Origin: Puteibacter caeruleilacunae
GTDB taxonomy: Bacteria; Bacteroidota; Bacteroidia; Bacteroidales; Prolixibacteraceae
Assembly (NCBI GenBank): GCA_005217565.1
Contig: SJCO01000023.1
Span: forward strand, 1 to 64,000
DNA: 64,000 nucleotides
Direction: 5' to 3'
Positions 41,182 to 51,212 of this stretch are shown here, one piece after another. The position numbers and the translations under genes are program-made. Position 1 is the stretch's first letter. Each line of letters starts with the position of its first letter. A model generated the notes under the pieces. It was not told the origin of the DNA and did no database searches. It saw nothing but the letters and a program-made list of their open reading frames with translations.

Positions 41182-42069
41182 CTAGTCGATGAGACGCAGT
41201 TTCTCATTAACAACAAACCATTCTCCATTGTCATTATATCTATAATGCAAATGGAAGATTTTGTTCAGCTTCTCATAAGTAGATGTACCTAAATCTTCAA
41301 CTTCCACGTTTTTGTAAGGTTTCACTACTACTTTATCACCTGTTATTACCAATTTCATGGCTTTATTCTCAATATCCTCCAGCTTAGTTGAAAACTTAAC
41401 TGTTGAAGGAAACAAACGTACTTCATTGGCAGCAATAGGTAGAAATCTTTTACTCGCAGCAATCTTAATCGGAGCGGCATCTTCAGCTGCATTTTCTGAC
41501 TTCTTATCACCTTTCATGAAATAAGTTGTTACTGTCTTCTGACTACAGTAATCGTTTTTAAAGTACAACTTCACTAAGGCATTATTCTTTTCCTCATTAA
41601 CTTTAAAGTTGCTAACGCTCTTTATCTGATAAGGAATCAAATAAGTGGTATCAACCGACAAGCCTTGCGCATTCAATTTTACCAATAGTCGAGATTTATT
41701 ATCAACAGTTCCAGCCTTAAGCGTAGTTGACAACGAAGCGACATCAATACGACTAAGAGGCATTCTCTTGGCATACTTATCTGTATCAATATCAAAGTTT
41801 CTCTTGTTGTAATCATCTATTAGAGTCAAATTTTCCTCTAACTCAACATTAACATCCTTAGATACAGGCTTAGTCCCTGAACTACCAATAGTCACATATA
41901 GACTATCAGTATCATTGTTCAGGTCTATTTCATGATCATAAATGTTCTTACTACCGCTAAGAAGGTAGATAATACTTTCGTATTGCTCATCCTTTAAAAG
42001 ATCATCCTCACAGGAAGAGATTGCCAAAGAACAGCACAAAAGCAATAAATAAATAGATATATTCTTCAT
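41182..42069 (-). CDS. DUF1735/DUF4361 surface glycan-binding-like lipoprotein (locus 2)
   Basis: Starting at ATG 42069 gives 295 residues with a lipoprotein signal (MKNISIYLLLLCCSLAISSC). The N-terminal half resembles DUF1735 (IYLLSGSKNIYDHEIDLNNDTDSLYVTIGSSGTKP, then an Asp/Asn-rich strand region and the ADDYNKR-like segment IDDYNKRNF), followed by a DUF4361-like part. Proteins of this kind are surface glycan-binding proteins in SusC/SusD loci. It is the last gene of the locus-2 operon. Confidence 0.8.
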   Translation of the reverse strand: MKNISIYLLLLCCSLAISSCEDDLLKDEQYESIIYLLSGSKNIYDHEIDLNNDTDSLYVTIGSSGTKPVSKDVNVELEENLTLIDDYNKRNFDIDTDKYAKRMPLSRIDVASLSTTLKAGTVDNKSRLLVKLNAQGLSVDTTYLIPYQIKSVSNFKVNEEKNNALVKLYFKNDYCSQKTVTTYFMKGDKKSENAAEDAAPIKIAASKRFLPIAANEVRLFPSTVKFSTKLEDIENKAMKLVITGDKVVVKPYKNVEVEDLGTSTYEKLNKIFHLHYRYNDNGEWFVVNEKLRLID

Positions 42070-42108
42070 CTTAATAAATGTCTTTTGTTTCACAATTTTC
42101 ATTTTTGA

Positions 42109-44085
42109 TTAATCTCCCCATCCAGGATTTTGATCAATGTTCTCACCTTTTCGAATTTCATATCGTGGAATTGGCAAGAAAATCATTCTACTATCCCATG
42201 TTCTGTTTCTGATAAAACGATGATTCACATTCACTCTCACAAAATACCCGTCTTCTCTTTCTTCGGTATTCATTCCTTGCAATGGAGTAGATTCAACCTC
42301 TTCAACAATTCCCCATCGACGAACATCGTAATATCTTCTGTTCTCGTGGAAGAATTCAATCATTCTTTCACGTTCGATTAACTTCTGAAAAGCTACTGGA
42401 TCATTTACATCAGCTTCTGTTATTCCTGGCAAACCTGCACGATAGCGAATCTGATTGAAACAGTTAACAATCTGACTAAGATCTTTATCTACAGTAACAT
42501 CGTTACCATCCTTATCCTTTAAAGTATAAGCTTTAGTCAGATGACTAGCAGCTTCTGCATAGTTCAACAGAATTTCAGCATATCGAATAATCGGGAAAGG
42601 CTTCCTTAAACGTTCTGCTTGCTCTCCTTTCCAGGCATCTTCTTTGTGAACATATTTTTTTGTTACATAGCCTGTGATTGGATAGTTACGCGTATCCTCA
42701 TTGGTTTGATCTTTTCCTGCAGTACCACCCATGTGATAGGTAACCACTTTATTCTTGCGGTTATTCTCACTCGTACTCAAACATGGCCAGAAACAACCAC
42801 TAAAACCAATACTCGCATAAAATCTAGCTTCGCGATTGATATACATATTATGAACACGGTTTGCAAACTGATACCCTGAAAACTCAGTTGGATTAGTTGT
42901 GAAATCATCCTCTGAATAAGGATACTCTGCACTACTATTCTCGATTGTCCGACCATCAACCATATAGTATGCATCGATGATTCCTTGTGGAACAGCCATA
43001 CCATTCCATCCTCCTAATAAGTTCACAGGAAAAGAGTGCTTAGTATATGATAATACTTGCCCAGAATAACGTGCCCAAACAAACTCAGAATTTTTAAAAG
43101 AAATACCTTCTCCATCAAACATATCTTTATACGAATGATAAGGATCAATATCCCCAGCACCATTTGGGAAAGCCTCACTACTTACATTCGATGGCAATTC
43201 AGGTGTCTGCCCGGTTTTCTGAACTGTATGCAACTGATATACACCAAGGTTCATAACTTCTTTTGCTGCCCAAGCGGCTTTTGCCCACTTCTCTTCATCA
43301 TATTCCTGTGATACATAATCCGCATCATCAACTGAACGTTTCCATCCGGCAAAGTTCTTTTTCGCTGCTGCTCCCCCATTATACATTGGACTTGCCTGCT
43401 GCAAACGAACTCTACTCACTAAACCATAAGCCGCTCCTTTTGTAGGACGTGAAAACTGACTAATCGTTACGTTCAATGGCAACAACTTCGCTGCTTCCTC
43501 CAATTCCGTACAGATATAATCACAGCACTCATCGTAGGTTCCACGATGATGATCATAATAATCAGGATCCATATTCGTTTCAAGAACATCCTCAAGAATA
43601 ATAAATGGTCCAAAATTTTGTAACAATCTGAAATATGCATATGCTCTCATAAAGCGAGCATAACCAATGATCTCACGTTTATCAGATCCTTTTAAGTCAT
43701 GACATTCATCAACCCTGGCAAGAATGGTATTCGATTTGCGTACAATCTTATACATTGATGGCCAAATATTCATTGAGCCTAAGTTATCTTCATCAATCTC
43801 ACCCAAGGTAAGTTTTAATCCAGGAAATTCCCACTGATTCCACTGCACAAAAGCTTCATCGGTTGCAGTTACTCCTGGAGTATAACTGCCTCCCCATATT
43901 CCTCCTTCATCGGGAAATAATGCTGCAGTGGCAAAAACATACCCCTCCAGGTTGATTTTGTTCGAAAAAACTGAATCGATACTTGTTAAATCTTCAAAAT
44001 GTTCATCCACATTCAGAAAGTCACAAGAAGCAAAATGCATCAAAAAGCAAATGGTCGCTATTAATAATATTGATGTTCGTTTCAT
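42109..44085 (-). CDS. SusD/RagB-family lipoprotein (locus 2)
   Basis: The 658-residue protein has a lipoprotein signal (LLIATICFLMHFASC) and SusD hallmarks: NIWPSMYKIVRKSNTILARVDECHD, GYARFMRAYAYFRLLQNFGPFIIL, PFPIIRYAEILLNYAEAASHL, RYRAGLPGITEADVNDP and ERERMIEFFHENRRYYDVRRWG. It is longer than locus-1 SusD by about 160 residues because of inserted loops. It begins 14 bp after the STN-less susC-like gene and should partner with that transporter. Confidence 0.93.
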   Translation of the reverse strand: MKRTSILLIATICFLMHFASCDFLNVDEHFEDLTSIDSVFSNKINLEGYVFATAALFPDEGGIWGGSYTPGVTATDEAFVQWNQWEFPGLKLTLGEIDEDNLGSMNIWPSMYKIVRKSNTILARVDECHDLKGSDKREIIGYARFMRAYAYFRLLQNFGPFIILEDVLETNMDPDYYDHHRGTYDECCDYICTELEEAAKLLPLNVTISQFSRPTKGAAYGLVSRVRLQQASPMYNGGAAAKKNFAGWKRSVDDADYVSQEYDEEKWAKAAWAAKEVMNLGVYQLHTVQKTGQTPELPSNVSSEAFPNGAGDIDPYHSYKDMFDGEGISFKNSEFVWARYSGQVLSYTKHSFPVNLLGGWNGMAVPQGIIDAYYMVDGRTIENSSAEYPYSEDDFTTNPTEFSGYQFANRVHNMYINREARFYASIGFSGCFWPCLSTSENNRKNKVVTYHMGGTAGKDQTNEDTRNYPITGYVTKKYVHKEDAWKGEQAERLRKPFPIIRYAEILLNYAEAASHLTKAYTLKDKDGNDVTVDKDLSQIVNCFNQIRYRAGLPGITEADVNDPVAFQKLIERERMIEFFHENRRYYDVRRWGIVEEVESTPLQGMNTEEREDGYFVRVNVNHRFIRNRTWDSRMIFLPIPRYEIRKGENIDQNPGWGD

Positions 44086-44099
44086 CTTTATGCCTATTT

Positions 44100-47000
44100 T
44101 TAAAATTTCAAATAAACTTGCATCGCAATGCGTGATGGAATTGGATACTTATTTCCGTTATATCTTGCCAGCTCAGGATCAAAGATATCAACACTATCCC
44201 AAACTAATAAATCATATCCTGTAAGATTAAGATCTATAGCTCCAATACCAATTAACTCTTTCAATCGCTTAGTCTGCATCTTATAGGTAATTCCAACCTC
44301 TTTCAATCGCACATATTTCGCGTCACCTAACCAAAAGGTCGAGCGCTTACTGTTATTAGCATTGTGTCCATAGGTAAAACGAGGAAATCTTGCATCTTGA
44401 TTTTCAGTTGAAGCATCACCTGAATATGAAGCAGGAGTCCATCGATTCGATTGTTTCGCTGCAATTTTCAACACATTACCAACAGGTCCTCCTTCAAATG
44501 GAGTATATCCATATCCTCCATAGAAAAAGTTCGATTTACCTGTGCCTTGGAAACGAATATTAAAACTTAGCTTCTTATAGTTTACCTCGGCTCCAAATCC
44601 ATACATCAATCTTGGAAACGGACTATAGCTCAATGGTACTTCATCATCAGAGTTGATCACTCCATCACCATTAACATCCATGTATTTAATATCTCCAGGA
44701 CGAAGCTGTCCGAATTGTGTTGGACTCGTTTCAATATCTCTTTCATCCTTAAATAAACCAGCATCAATATAACCACGCAATGCATTCAAAGGCTTTCCTT
44801 TATATCGCTGATATTCATACTTTGTAGAAGGTTGCTCCCACTCATCTACCTCATTCGTTGAATAAGTATAATTTGCACGAACTGTTGCTGATAAATCTTT
44901 TGAAAATTTATGTGTATAACTAATATTTCCATCCGATCCATAACTATGCATTGATCCAACGTTACCATAAGGCATATTCACTGCACCTACATAACTAGGC
45001 ACCTGAGTACGTTGCTGAAAGATTCCATCACGTTTATCATGAAAAAAGTCAACCACAAAACTTAGTCTATTATCAAATAAATTTGCCTCAATTCCCAAGT
45101 CGAACTTTGTTGATTTTTCCCATTTCAAATTATCTGCACCAACAACACTTTCTCCAAGGCCACCCATATGTCCCCATGCCGATGATTTATCTCCAACAAT
45201 AGTCAAATAAGGAAATCGTTTATTTGAAATACGGTCGTTACCAACCTGACCATAGGAACAACGAATTTTAAAGTAATCCAACCATGTTATATTGTCTTTA
45301 AAATAGTCATAACTAGTAGGAGTCCATCCAATACCAATAGAAGGAAAGAATCCAAACTGTTTTCCAGGCTCAAAGTTTTCAGAACCGGTATAACCGAAGT
45401 TAAGGTCTACGTGATATGCATCACCGTAACTATAGGTTGCGCGACTACTTATACCCTGATAACGCTTTGGAATTGCATTCATTGACGTGTATGCATTTGA
45501 ACTCTTTTCACTAGTCATATAGTAATAAACCAAACCACTTATACGGTGTACCTCGTTAAATAACCTGGAGTAGTTGATCTTTGTCTGGAACTCATACTTC
45601 CGATACTGCTCTTCACTATTGACATACGATAGATTCGATTTATTTACCTTCTTGATCAGTTTCAAATCTCCATTAGTTGCCCTTCCGGTTGCAAGGAAAC
45701 ATTCAGGCATTTTTCGACGGTGCTCCTCAAACTTGTTATCCGTATAAAATGCTCCTTGAATTTTCAGACTTAATCCTTTAGTCAAGGCGTCCAACTCTTG
45801 TGTGATTGCCAAAGTTGTTGTATTCTTATAACGGTCAGTACTTCCATACCCCGTATAATTCAGCAGTACATATGGACTAATCATACTCTCTTTTCCGTAT
45901 GCGGGAAGTGAACCATCAGAATAACGCAATGGAACAGTTAGTGGCGTTAAGCGTGCCTGTGATTGCCACAAGTATCCTGTAGATGAAATACCAGGAGTTT
46001 GATACTTGGAGATGAAACCATCTGTACCAAAATACACTTTTGTGGTATTGGTAATATTCATATCCAAATTGCTTCGGTAAGTATAAGTATTATACCCATT
46101 CTTCTGCTTATACTTACTATCTGAGGCTTGCTTATAAATAGCATCTTCAGTACTTCCACCTAAACTTAAAAAATAACGTGCAATCTTAGTTCCTCCACGA
46201 GCAGAAACATAAGCAGTCTTCTGCCAAGACATATCTCTTAAGATTTCATCTTGCCAATCTACATTTGGATAAAGATCTGGATCCAGGTTATACCTAATCA
46301 AATCCATTTCCATAGGTGAATATTTTGGATCTTCACCTGAAACCACTGCTGCTTCATTAGCCAATAAGGCATAATCGTAAGCACCTAAGTATTCTGGTTT
46401 GCGTTGTAACCACGATGCGGTAGCGTTAACACGGGCAGAAATATTCATTTTACCTTCTTTTCCTCTTTTGGTGGTAATCAACACAACTCCATTTGCACCT
46501 TTCACACCATATACTGCAGTCGCACTCGCATCCTTCAATATAGAAAAGCTTTCAACATCGGCTGCATCAACCTGATCCAAACTACCCTCAAGACCGTCAA
46601 TCAACACCAAAGCTCCTGAGTTAGCTCCAAAAGTTCCAATACCACGAATCCAGAATTCACTGATATTTTTACCTGGTTCACCACTACTAATTGTAGAAAT
46701 AACTCCAGGAACTTTTCCTCCAATAAGGTTATTCATATTCATTGCAGGAACCTCCAGCTCTTCGGTACTAATACTAGTAATCGCTCCAACAACACTCACC
46801 TTTTTCTTCTTATTTCCAAGTCCTACTACAACTGTTTCTTCAAGCTGGTTTACAGACTCTTTTAGAACAACCTTCAAATCACTAACATTCTTGGTCACTA
46901 AATATTCAAAGGAAGTATAACCAATAAATGAAACCACTAATGTTTGATTTTTCTCTGCTTTAATCTTAAAGTGACCATCCATATCAGCAGTAGTTCCAAC

Positions 47001-47156
47001 GCCTGGTACATTTTTAATGTAAACTGCAGATCCGATAAGAGTTTCACCATTCTCATCCAAAACTGTACCTTCAATGGTCAATTTATTACCCTTTTGAGCA
47101 TACGCAAGCACTCCCAAAGAAATGATGCAAAGGGATAAAAATATTTTTCTAAACAT
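44100..47156 (-). CDS. SusC/RagA-family TonB-dependent transporter without STN domain (locus 2)
   Basis: The 1018-residue protein has a signal peptide (MFRKIFLSLCIISLGVLAYAQ), carboxypeptidase-regulatory-like domain (about 26-100, IEGTVLDENGETLIGSAVYIK), plug (about 108-225, VVVGLGNKKKKVSVVGAITSI, FWIRGIGTFGANSGALVLIDGLEG) and barrel ending AMQVYLKF. There is no STN domain. It is closely similar along its whole length to the SusC-like protein at 51431, including long identical stretches in plug and barrel, but pairs with SusD and lies in an operon with IPT/NHL and DUF1735 genes. Confidence 0.93.
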   Translation of the reverse strand: MFRKIFLSLCIISLGVLAYAQKGNKLTIEGTVLDENGETLIGSAVYIKNVPGVGTTADMDGHFKIKAEKNQTLVVSFIGYTSFEYLVTKNVSDLKVVLKESVNQLEETVVVGLGNKKKKVSVVGAITSISTEELEVPAMNMNNLIGGKVPGVISTISSGEPGKNISEFWIRGIGTFGANSGALVLIDGLEGSLDQVDAADVESFSILKDASATAVYGVKGANGVVLITTKRGKEGKMNISARVNATASWLQRKPEYLGAYDYALLANEAAVVSGEDPKYSPMEMDLIRYNLDPDLYPNVDWQDEILRDMSWQKTAYVSARGGTKIARYFLSLGGSTEDAIYKQASDSKYKQKNGYNTYTYRSNLDMNITNTTKVYFGTDGFISKYQTPGISSTGYLWQSQARLTPLTVPLRYSDGSLPAYGKESMISPYVLLNYTGYGSTDRYKNTTTLAITQELDALTKGLSLKIQGAFYTDNKFEEHRRKMPECFLATGRATNGDLKLIKKVNKSNLSYVNSEEQYRKYEFQTKINYSRLFNEVHRISGLVYYYMTSEKSSNAYTSMNAIPKRYQGISSRATYSYGDAYHVDLNFGYTGSENFEPGKQFGFFPSIGIGWTPTSYDYFKDNITWLDYFKIRCSYGQVGNDRISNKRFPYLTIVGDKSSAWGHMGGLGESVVGADNLKWEKSTKFDLGIEANLFDNRLSFVVDFFHDKRDGIFQQRTQVPSYVGAVNMPYGNVGSMHSYGSDGNISYTHKFSKDLSATVRANYTYSTNEVDEWEQPSTKYEYQRYKGKPLNALRGYIDAGLFKDERDIETSPTQFGQLRPGDIKYMDVNGDGVINSDDEVPLSYSPFPRLMYGFGAEVNYKKLSFNIRFQGTGKSNFFYGGYGYTPFEGGPVGNVLKIAAKQSNRWTPASYSGDASTENQDARFPRFTYGHNANNSKRSTFWLGDAKYVRLKEVGITYKMQTKRLKELIGIGAIDLNLTGYDLLVWDSVDIFDPELARYNGNKYPIPSRIAMQVYLKF

Positions 47157-47173
47157 GTTTTATTTTCTTTGAG

Positions 47174-48466
47174 TTATTCAATGGCTAATTTTCGCACACA
47201 CTTATTACCTGTATCAGCAACATAGATAATACCGTCTTTATCAATGGCTACCCCATATGGTTGTTTAAACATTGCCACTTCAGGATCACCGTCAACATAT
47301 CCTGAGATCTGAGGTACACCTACAACTGCAGATACAATCCCTTTCTTATCAATTTTTCGAATACAATGGTTCTTTGTATCAGCAACATAAATATTACCAT
47401 CTTCGTCGAAACACAATTGATGAGGATTGTTAAAGCGTGTAAAATCTCGCTCTCCATCGATATAACCAGGAACGTTTTGCTCTCCCGCAAAAAGTTCATG
47501 CTCTCCAGTTTCTACATTATAGGTATAAATACAGTGCTTTGCAGCGTAACTAATATATAGCATCTTATCATCCTTCGGATCAAACTGTAAGAATGAATCT
47601 GAACCTGGTAACAAATCAATATCAACTAATTCTCGCTCTTTGGTTACTGGATTAATTTTTGCCAATTTACCATCATAAGCCCTGGTATACAACATTCCTG
47701 TACTATATCGAAGAGCCAAAGAGTGCTTATAAGTAATTGTAAAATTCTCAGTTCCTGATTTTACTTGTGGATTTACTTTCCTTGGTGACCACTGTGTCTG
47801 AGGATCAAATTGATAAAATGTATTACCTCCATCTAAAGGAACAATCACCGATTGATCTGGAGCAACACAAGGTGCATTCGGATAGGTTAAACCATTCTTG
47901 CGCATTAGCGTTACCACTTGATTCTTCTCCTCATTAATCTGAGTCATGGTATGCCAGTGAATCTGAGTAACAAAGATATTTTTCTCATCATCTACACAGA
48001 TATATCTTGGCTGTGGAAGCCATGCTTCTGCCAAAGAACCATCTTTAATATCATTGGCTCCTGGAGAACCAGCAATAGTAGATACATTAATCTGGGTGAT
48101 ATATTTAAATTTGTTATCGTAAACAATACTATCACCGTCATGGACTAGCGATACTGTACACATATCTCCTGGCTGCTTTGGAACAATTCCATAAACAAGA
48201 TCTCCAGTACTTTCAATTACTTTACCTGGTTTTTCGTTAAAGTAAATTTTCAATCGATCGGCATCTATTCCTAAATTCTTACCTTTCAATATAATTTTCG
48301 TTGCGATCCCCCCAGAGTCTGGGTAAAATGTAGATAATTCGATTGGTGAATTCGGATCATGTGGTGTTCTTTGAAACTCCTCATTATTATCATCATCACT
48401 ACATGAGACAATAAAAGCAGAACACATCAATAGTATCGTAACGATACTAGTAATATTCTTCATCAT
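47174..48466 (-). CDS. IPT/TIG-NHL repeat lipoprotein (locus 2)
   Basis: The 430-residue protein has a lipoprotein signal (ITSIVTILLMCSAFIVSC, Cys near 22), an IPT/TIG domain (about 40-125, STFYPDSGGIATKIILKGKNLG) and an NHL beta-propeller (about 140-428) with repeats such as PHQLCFDEDGNIYVADTKNHCIRKI and PYGVAIDKDGIIYVADTGNKCVRKL. Such proteins are common surface lipoproteins in SusC/SusD loci and probably bind glycan. It is the first gene of the structural operon, 18 bp before the susC-like gene. Confidence 0.85.
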   Translation of the reverse strand: MMKNITSIVTILLMCSAFIVSCSDDDNNEEFQRTPHDPNSPIELSTFYPDSGGIATKIILKGKNLGIDADRLKIYFNEKPGKVIESTGDLVYGIVPKQPGDMCTVSLVHDGDSIVYDNKFKYITQINVSTIAGSPGANDIKDGSLAEAWLPQPRYICVDDEKNIFVTQIHWHTMTQINEEKNQVVTLMRKNGLTYPNAPCVAPDQSVIVPLDGGNTFYQFDPQTQWSPRKVNPQVKSGTENFTITYKHSLALRYSTGMLYTRAYDGKLAKINPVTKERELVDIDLLPGSDSFLQFDPKDDKMLYISYAAKHCIYTYNVETGEHELFAGEQNVPGYIDGERDFTRFNNPHQLCFDEDGNIYVADTKNHCIRKIDKKGIVSAVVGVPQISGYVDGDPEVAMFKQPYGVAIDKDGIIYVADTGNKCVRKLAIE

Positions 48467-48819
48467 GGTTTGATTAATTATAATTTTAATTCACAGTTAC
48501 CTGAAATACAGGTATCAGTTTGGCAAAAAACTCACGATTGAAATGGAAAAATAATTTCATATTTCAAGAGTCTTCCTCCATTGTTTTGTTAGGAATGATT
48601 TATTTAAACCCTAGGCAAGAATAAATCACCTCAGAAATGTATGCTCAAAATATTATTCACTAATACACTCTACATCAACACATTCAGCCCACCTGAAAAT
48701 ATCAATAGAGATAATTTAGTTAGAAATATTTATTGATCAGGCTATTAGATGTTCTTTCAATCCAGTTAGCCACAATACCTCCCTGTTTCTTTTGTTATAG
48801 TATAGTCTTTAGTTTTTCT

Positions 48820-48827
48820 TATCTTTG
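48820..48827 (+). promoter_or_regulatory. Plus-strand -7 box TATCTTTG upstream of locus-2 operon
   Basis: TATCTTTG exactly matches TAnnTTTG. A TTTG lies at 48791-48794, but the 25-base spacer is longer than the usual 19-21. It is placed for the RNA ending near 48911. Confidence 0.5.
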
Positions 48828-48832
48828 TTCAA

Positions 48833-48911
48833 TTAACCTCCTTTCGTTTTAGTAGGAGAGCCAGGTAGAAAGTGGTTTGTTGGCGCAATCGGACTTTCTG
48901 CCTTTTTCTTT
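48833..48911 (+). ncRNA. Candidate locus-2 sRNA in the FecR/IPT-NHL gap
   Basis: An about 80-nt RNA is predicted from the TATCTTTG box to a T run. It contains CTCCT/AGGAG (48838-48842 with 48854-48858) and the terminal stem. It lies on the strand opposite to the structural operon, in the same relative position (between fecR-like gene and first structural gene) as the locus-1 candidate. Nothing else is seen in 48467-48974. Confidence 0.5.
48863..48907 (+). terminator. Plus-strand terminator of the locus-2 sRNA candidate
   Basis: AGGTAGAAAGT (48863-48873) pairs with ACTTTCTGCCT (48893-48903, one G-T pair), followed by T4CTTT. No plus-strand protein gene precedes it. Confidence 0.65.
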
Positions 48912-48974
48912 GTCCTAATTTTTCAATATCTATAATCATATTGTTAAATAAATATCCTTTTTACAGGTAGCTAC

Positions 48975-50120
48975 TTATTCAACAAAAATCATTTCATTAT
49001 TTGCTTTAAACGTTATTTCGTTTGTTTTCATTAGTTTATTCAATATCTCTTGAATGTTTTTCTTCTTTTCAATATTTCCACTAAACTTCACCTCTTTCAA
49101 CTCATCTTTTTTAATGCGAAATTCAACATTATACCACCATCCTAAGATCCTCAACATCTCTTCCAAAGGCATCTCTCGAAAATAAAAACGGCCATCCTTC
49201 CAAGATGTGAACTTTTTTGTATTAACCTTCTGCGTAAAAAAGGATTGATCCTTTTTATGAAAAACACTCTGAAATTCTGGTGTCAGGAATTCTCCCAATT
49301 CTTCTTTACCAGAACTTTGCACTTTTACCTTTCCTTCAACAAGAGTTGTGGTTATAATGCTCTCCTCCGGATAGGCTTTCACATTAAATTCTGTTCCATA
49401 AACCACCACTTGATGTTTTCCAGAATTAACAATAAATGGGCGTAAAGAATCGGTCTTCACATCAAAGAAAGCTTCTCCTATAATTTCTACACGTCGCTCA
49501 TTCTTCGCAAATACAACAGGATAACGAATAATGGTTGCTGAGTTTACCCAAACTTTCGTACCATCTGACAACTGAAGATTGTACTCTGCCCCCCTGGGAA
49601 CCATCAATTTATTGTATTTATTCCTCCCTGCAACCAGACTGCTATACTTATAATGCAACTTAGAATCGATGTTTTCGATAACTACTCCGTTAGTCATTAA
49701 AAGTGTATCATTTCCCGATTGAAGCTCCATCATTTCTCCATTATCTAAAACCAGGGTTGCCTTTTTCATTCCTGGATCTATGGAAATACCATCTGCAAAT
49801 AATCCTTCATTTCTATTCTGTACTGCAAACCAGATCCCAACTGTCAATACAACACATGCTGCACTAGCAGCAATTCGCAATGCCAAAGAGAACCTTGGTT
49901 TGCGTTTTTTAGAAATATTCATATTCTTCCATGCCTGACTTCTCTGCTCTGCAGAAAATTTAAGCAATTCAGTCTTTTTTCTATTTGCTTGTAATTGGTT
50001 GTAATATATAAGGTGTTCTTCATTTGAGTCAAGCCAGGCATTGAGTTTTTGTTGCTCATGCTCGTTCAACTGACCATCCAGGCTTTTCCAAATTAAAGAA
50101 TATTCAATGTTTTCCTTCAT
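48975..50120 (-). CDS. FecR-family anti-sigma factor (locus 2)
   Basis: The 381-residue protein has a cytoplasmic N-terminus (about 1-75, LDGQLNEHEQQKLNAWLDSNEEHLIYYNQL), TM helix (about 79-101, IAASAACVVLTVGIWFAV), FecR domain (about 180-285, YNLQLSDGTKVWVNSATIIRYPVVF, GEAFFDVKTDSLRPFIVNS) and DUF4974 (about 310-380, LEEMLRILGWWYNVEFRI). It is separated from its sigma factor by a tandem repeat array rather than the usual short gap. It should receive its signal from the STN-bearing SusC-like protein at 51431. Confidence 0.94.
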   Translation of the reverse strand: MKENIEYSLIWKSLDGQLNEHEQQKLNAWLDSNEEHLIYYNQLQANRKKTELLKFSAEQRSQAWKNMNISKKRKPRFSLALRIAASAACVVLTVGIWFAVQNRNEGLFADGISIDPGMKKATLVLDNGEMMELQSGNDTLLMTNGVVIENIDSKLHYKYSSLVAGRNKYNKLMVPRGAEYNLQLSDGTKVWVNSATIIRYPVVFAKNERRVEIIGEAFFDVKTDSLRPFIVNSGKHQVVVYGTEFNVKAYPEESIITTTLVEGKVKVQSSGKEELGEFLTPEFQSVFHKKDQSFFTQKVNTKKFTSWKDGRFYFREMPLEEMLRILGWWYNVEFRIKKDELKEVKFSGNIEKKKNIQEILNKLMKTNEITFKANNEMIFVE

Positions 50121-50142
50121 CTATTTTATTGTCTTTATCATT

Positions 50143-50650
50143 AGTAAGGCACTTGCCAAATGAAAAAGGTTTAGATAAGCGTGTTTTTTTTTCAAAAAAA
50201 AATTGCACCATCTGCTTTTCACGTTCAAATCTCTATTCATTCATTTTAAAAATGAGAGTACATTCAATATTTTACCTCATTTTTAATCTCCTTACATTAG
50301 TAAGGCACTTGCCAAATGAAAAAGGTTTAGATAAGCGTGTTTTTTTTTCAAAAAAAGTTTCACCCCATCTACTTTTCACGTTCAAATCTCCATTCATTCA
50401 TTTTAAAAATGAGAGTACATTTAATATTTTACCTCATTTTTAATCTCCTTACACTAGTAAGGCACTTGCCAAATGAAAAAGGTTTAGATAAGCGTGTTTT
50501 TTTTCAAAAAAAAAATTGCACCATCTGCTTTTCACGTTCAAATCTCTATTCATTCATTTTAAAAATGAGAGTACATTCAATATTTTACCTCATTTTTAAT
50601 CTCCTTACATTAGTAAGGCACTTGCCAAATGAAAAAGGTTTAGATGAAAG
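50143..50650. repeat. 156-bp tandem repeat array (three full copies and a partial fourth)
   Basis: Copies start at 50143, 50299, 50456 and 50612 (partial). Units differ at few positions. Each junction forms a perfect palindrome CCTTAC-ATTA/ACTA-GTAAGG (50290-50305, 50447-50462, 50603-50618). Units also hold T/A homopolymers of differing length and a TCATTTTAAAAATGA dyad. The unit length is a multiple of three (or nearly), so long plus-strand open frames here are an artefact. The array lies within the sigma/anti-sigma transcription unit. Confidence 0.9.
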
Positions 50651-50657
50651 TGATTTT

Positions 50658-51212
50658 TTATAAAAAAAAATAAATCCCTGTGGTAGTCTTTATGAACTCT
50701 CGCACCTTCTTACGCCCATTAAACAACTGAGCTTTAACAGTATTGGGACTTACTTCAAGTTCTTTTGCAATTTCAGAAATAGGCATATCCTGAAAATATT
50801 TTTTCCAAAAAATATCATACATCTGCTCTGGCAATTGTTGTAATGCCACTTTTATCTCTTCAACAATCGTTATATCGCTTAAGATTTCTTCATCATTGGT
50901 TATAATAAGTGCCTCAAGATACAACAACTCATGTTTATCTCTAATTTTTAAAGAACGAAGGTAGTTCAGACAGTCATTTTTTACGGATTGAAACAGATAG
51001 GATTTGATGGATTGTTCTTTTTGGATTGCATTTTTATTCTCCCACAAGTAGATAAAGACTCCTTGTACAATATCTTCTGAAGCCTCCGCATTATTAAGAA
51101 ACTGATTGGCAAAGTTCACCAGAACATCATAATGTTTATTGAAAAGAGCTTCATAAACCTCACAATTTCCTTTACGAATTTCTCCTAATATTAGCTTCTC
51201 CTCGAGGTGCAT
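50658..51212 (-). CDS. ECF RNA polymerase sigma factor (locus 2)
   Basis: The 184-residue protein has sigma-2 (about 15-85, YEALFNKHYDVLVNFANQFL, ASEDIVQGVFIYLWENK) and sigma-4 (about 120-172, LPEQMYDIFWKKYFQDMPISEIAKELEVSPNTVKAQL). The last residues and stop codon border the tandem repeat array. It lies between the STN-bearing susC-like gene upstream and the fecR-like gene downstream, all on the minus strand, and probably controls the locus-2 structural operon. Confidence 0.93.
   Translation of the reverse strand: MHLEEKLILGEIRKGNCEVYEALFNKHYDVLVNFANQFLNNAEASEDIVQGVFIYLWENKNAIQKEQSIKSYLFQSVKNDCLNYLRSLKIRDKHELLYLEALIITNDEEILSDITIVEEIKVALQQLPEQMYDIFWKKYFQDMPISEIAKELEVSPNTVKAQLFNGRKKVREFIKTTTGIYFFL

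Noticed and set aside
50129-50663. Long plus-strand open reading frames across the 156-bp repeats
   Set aside because: They exist because the repeat unit is about a multiple of three; the peptide repeats itself, has no start context and lies antisense to the sigma/anti-sigma unit.
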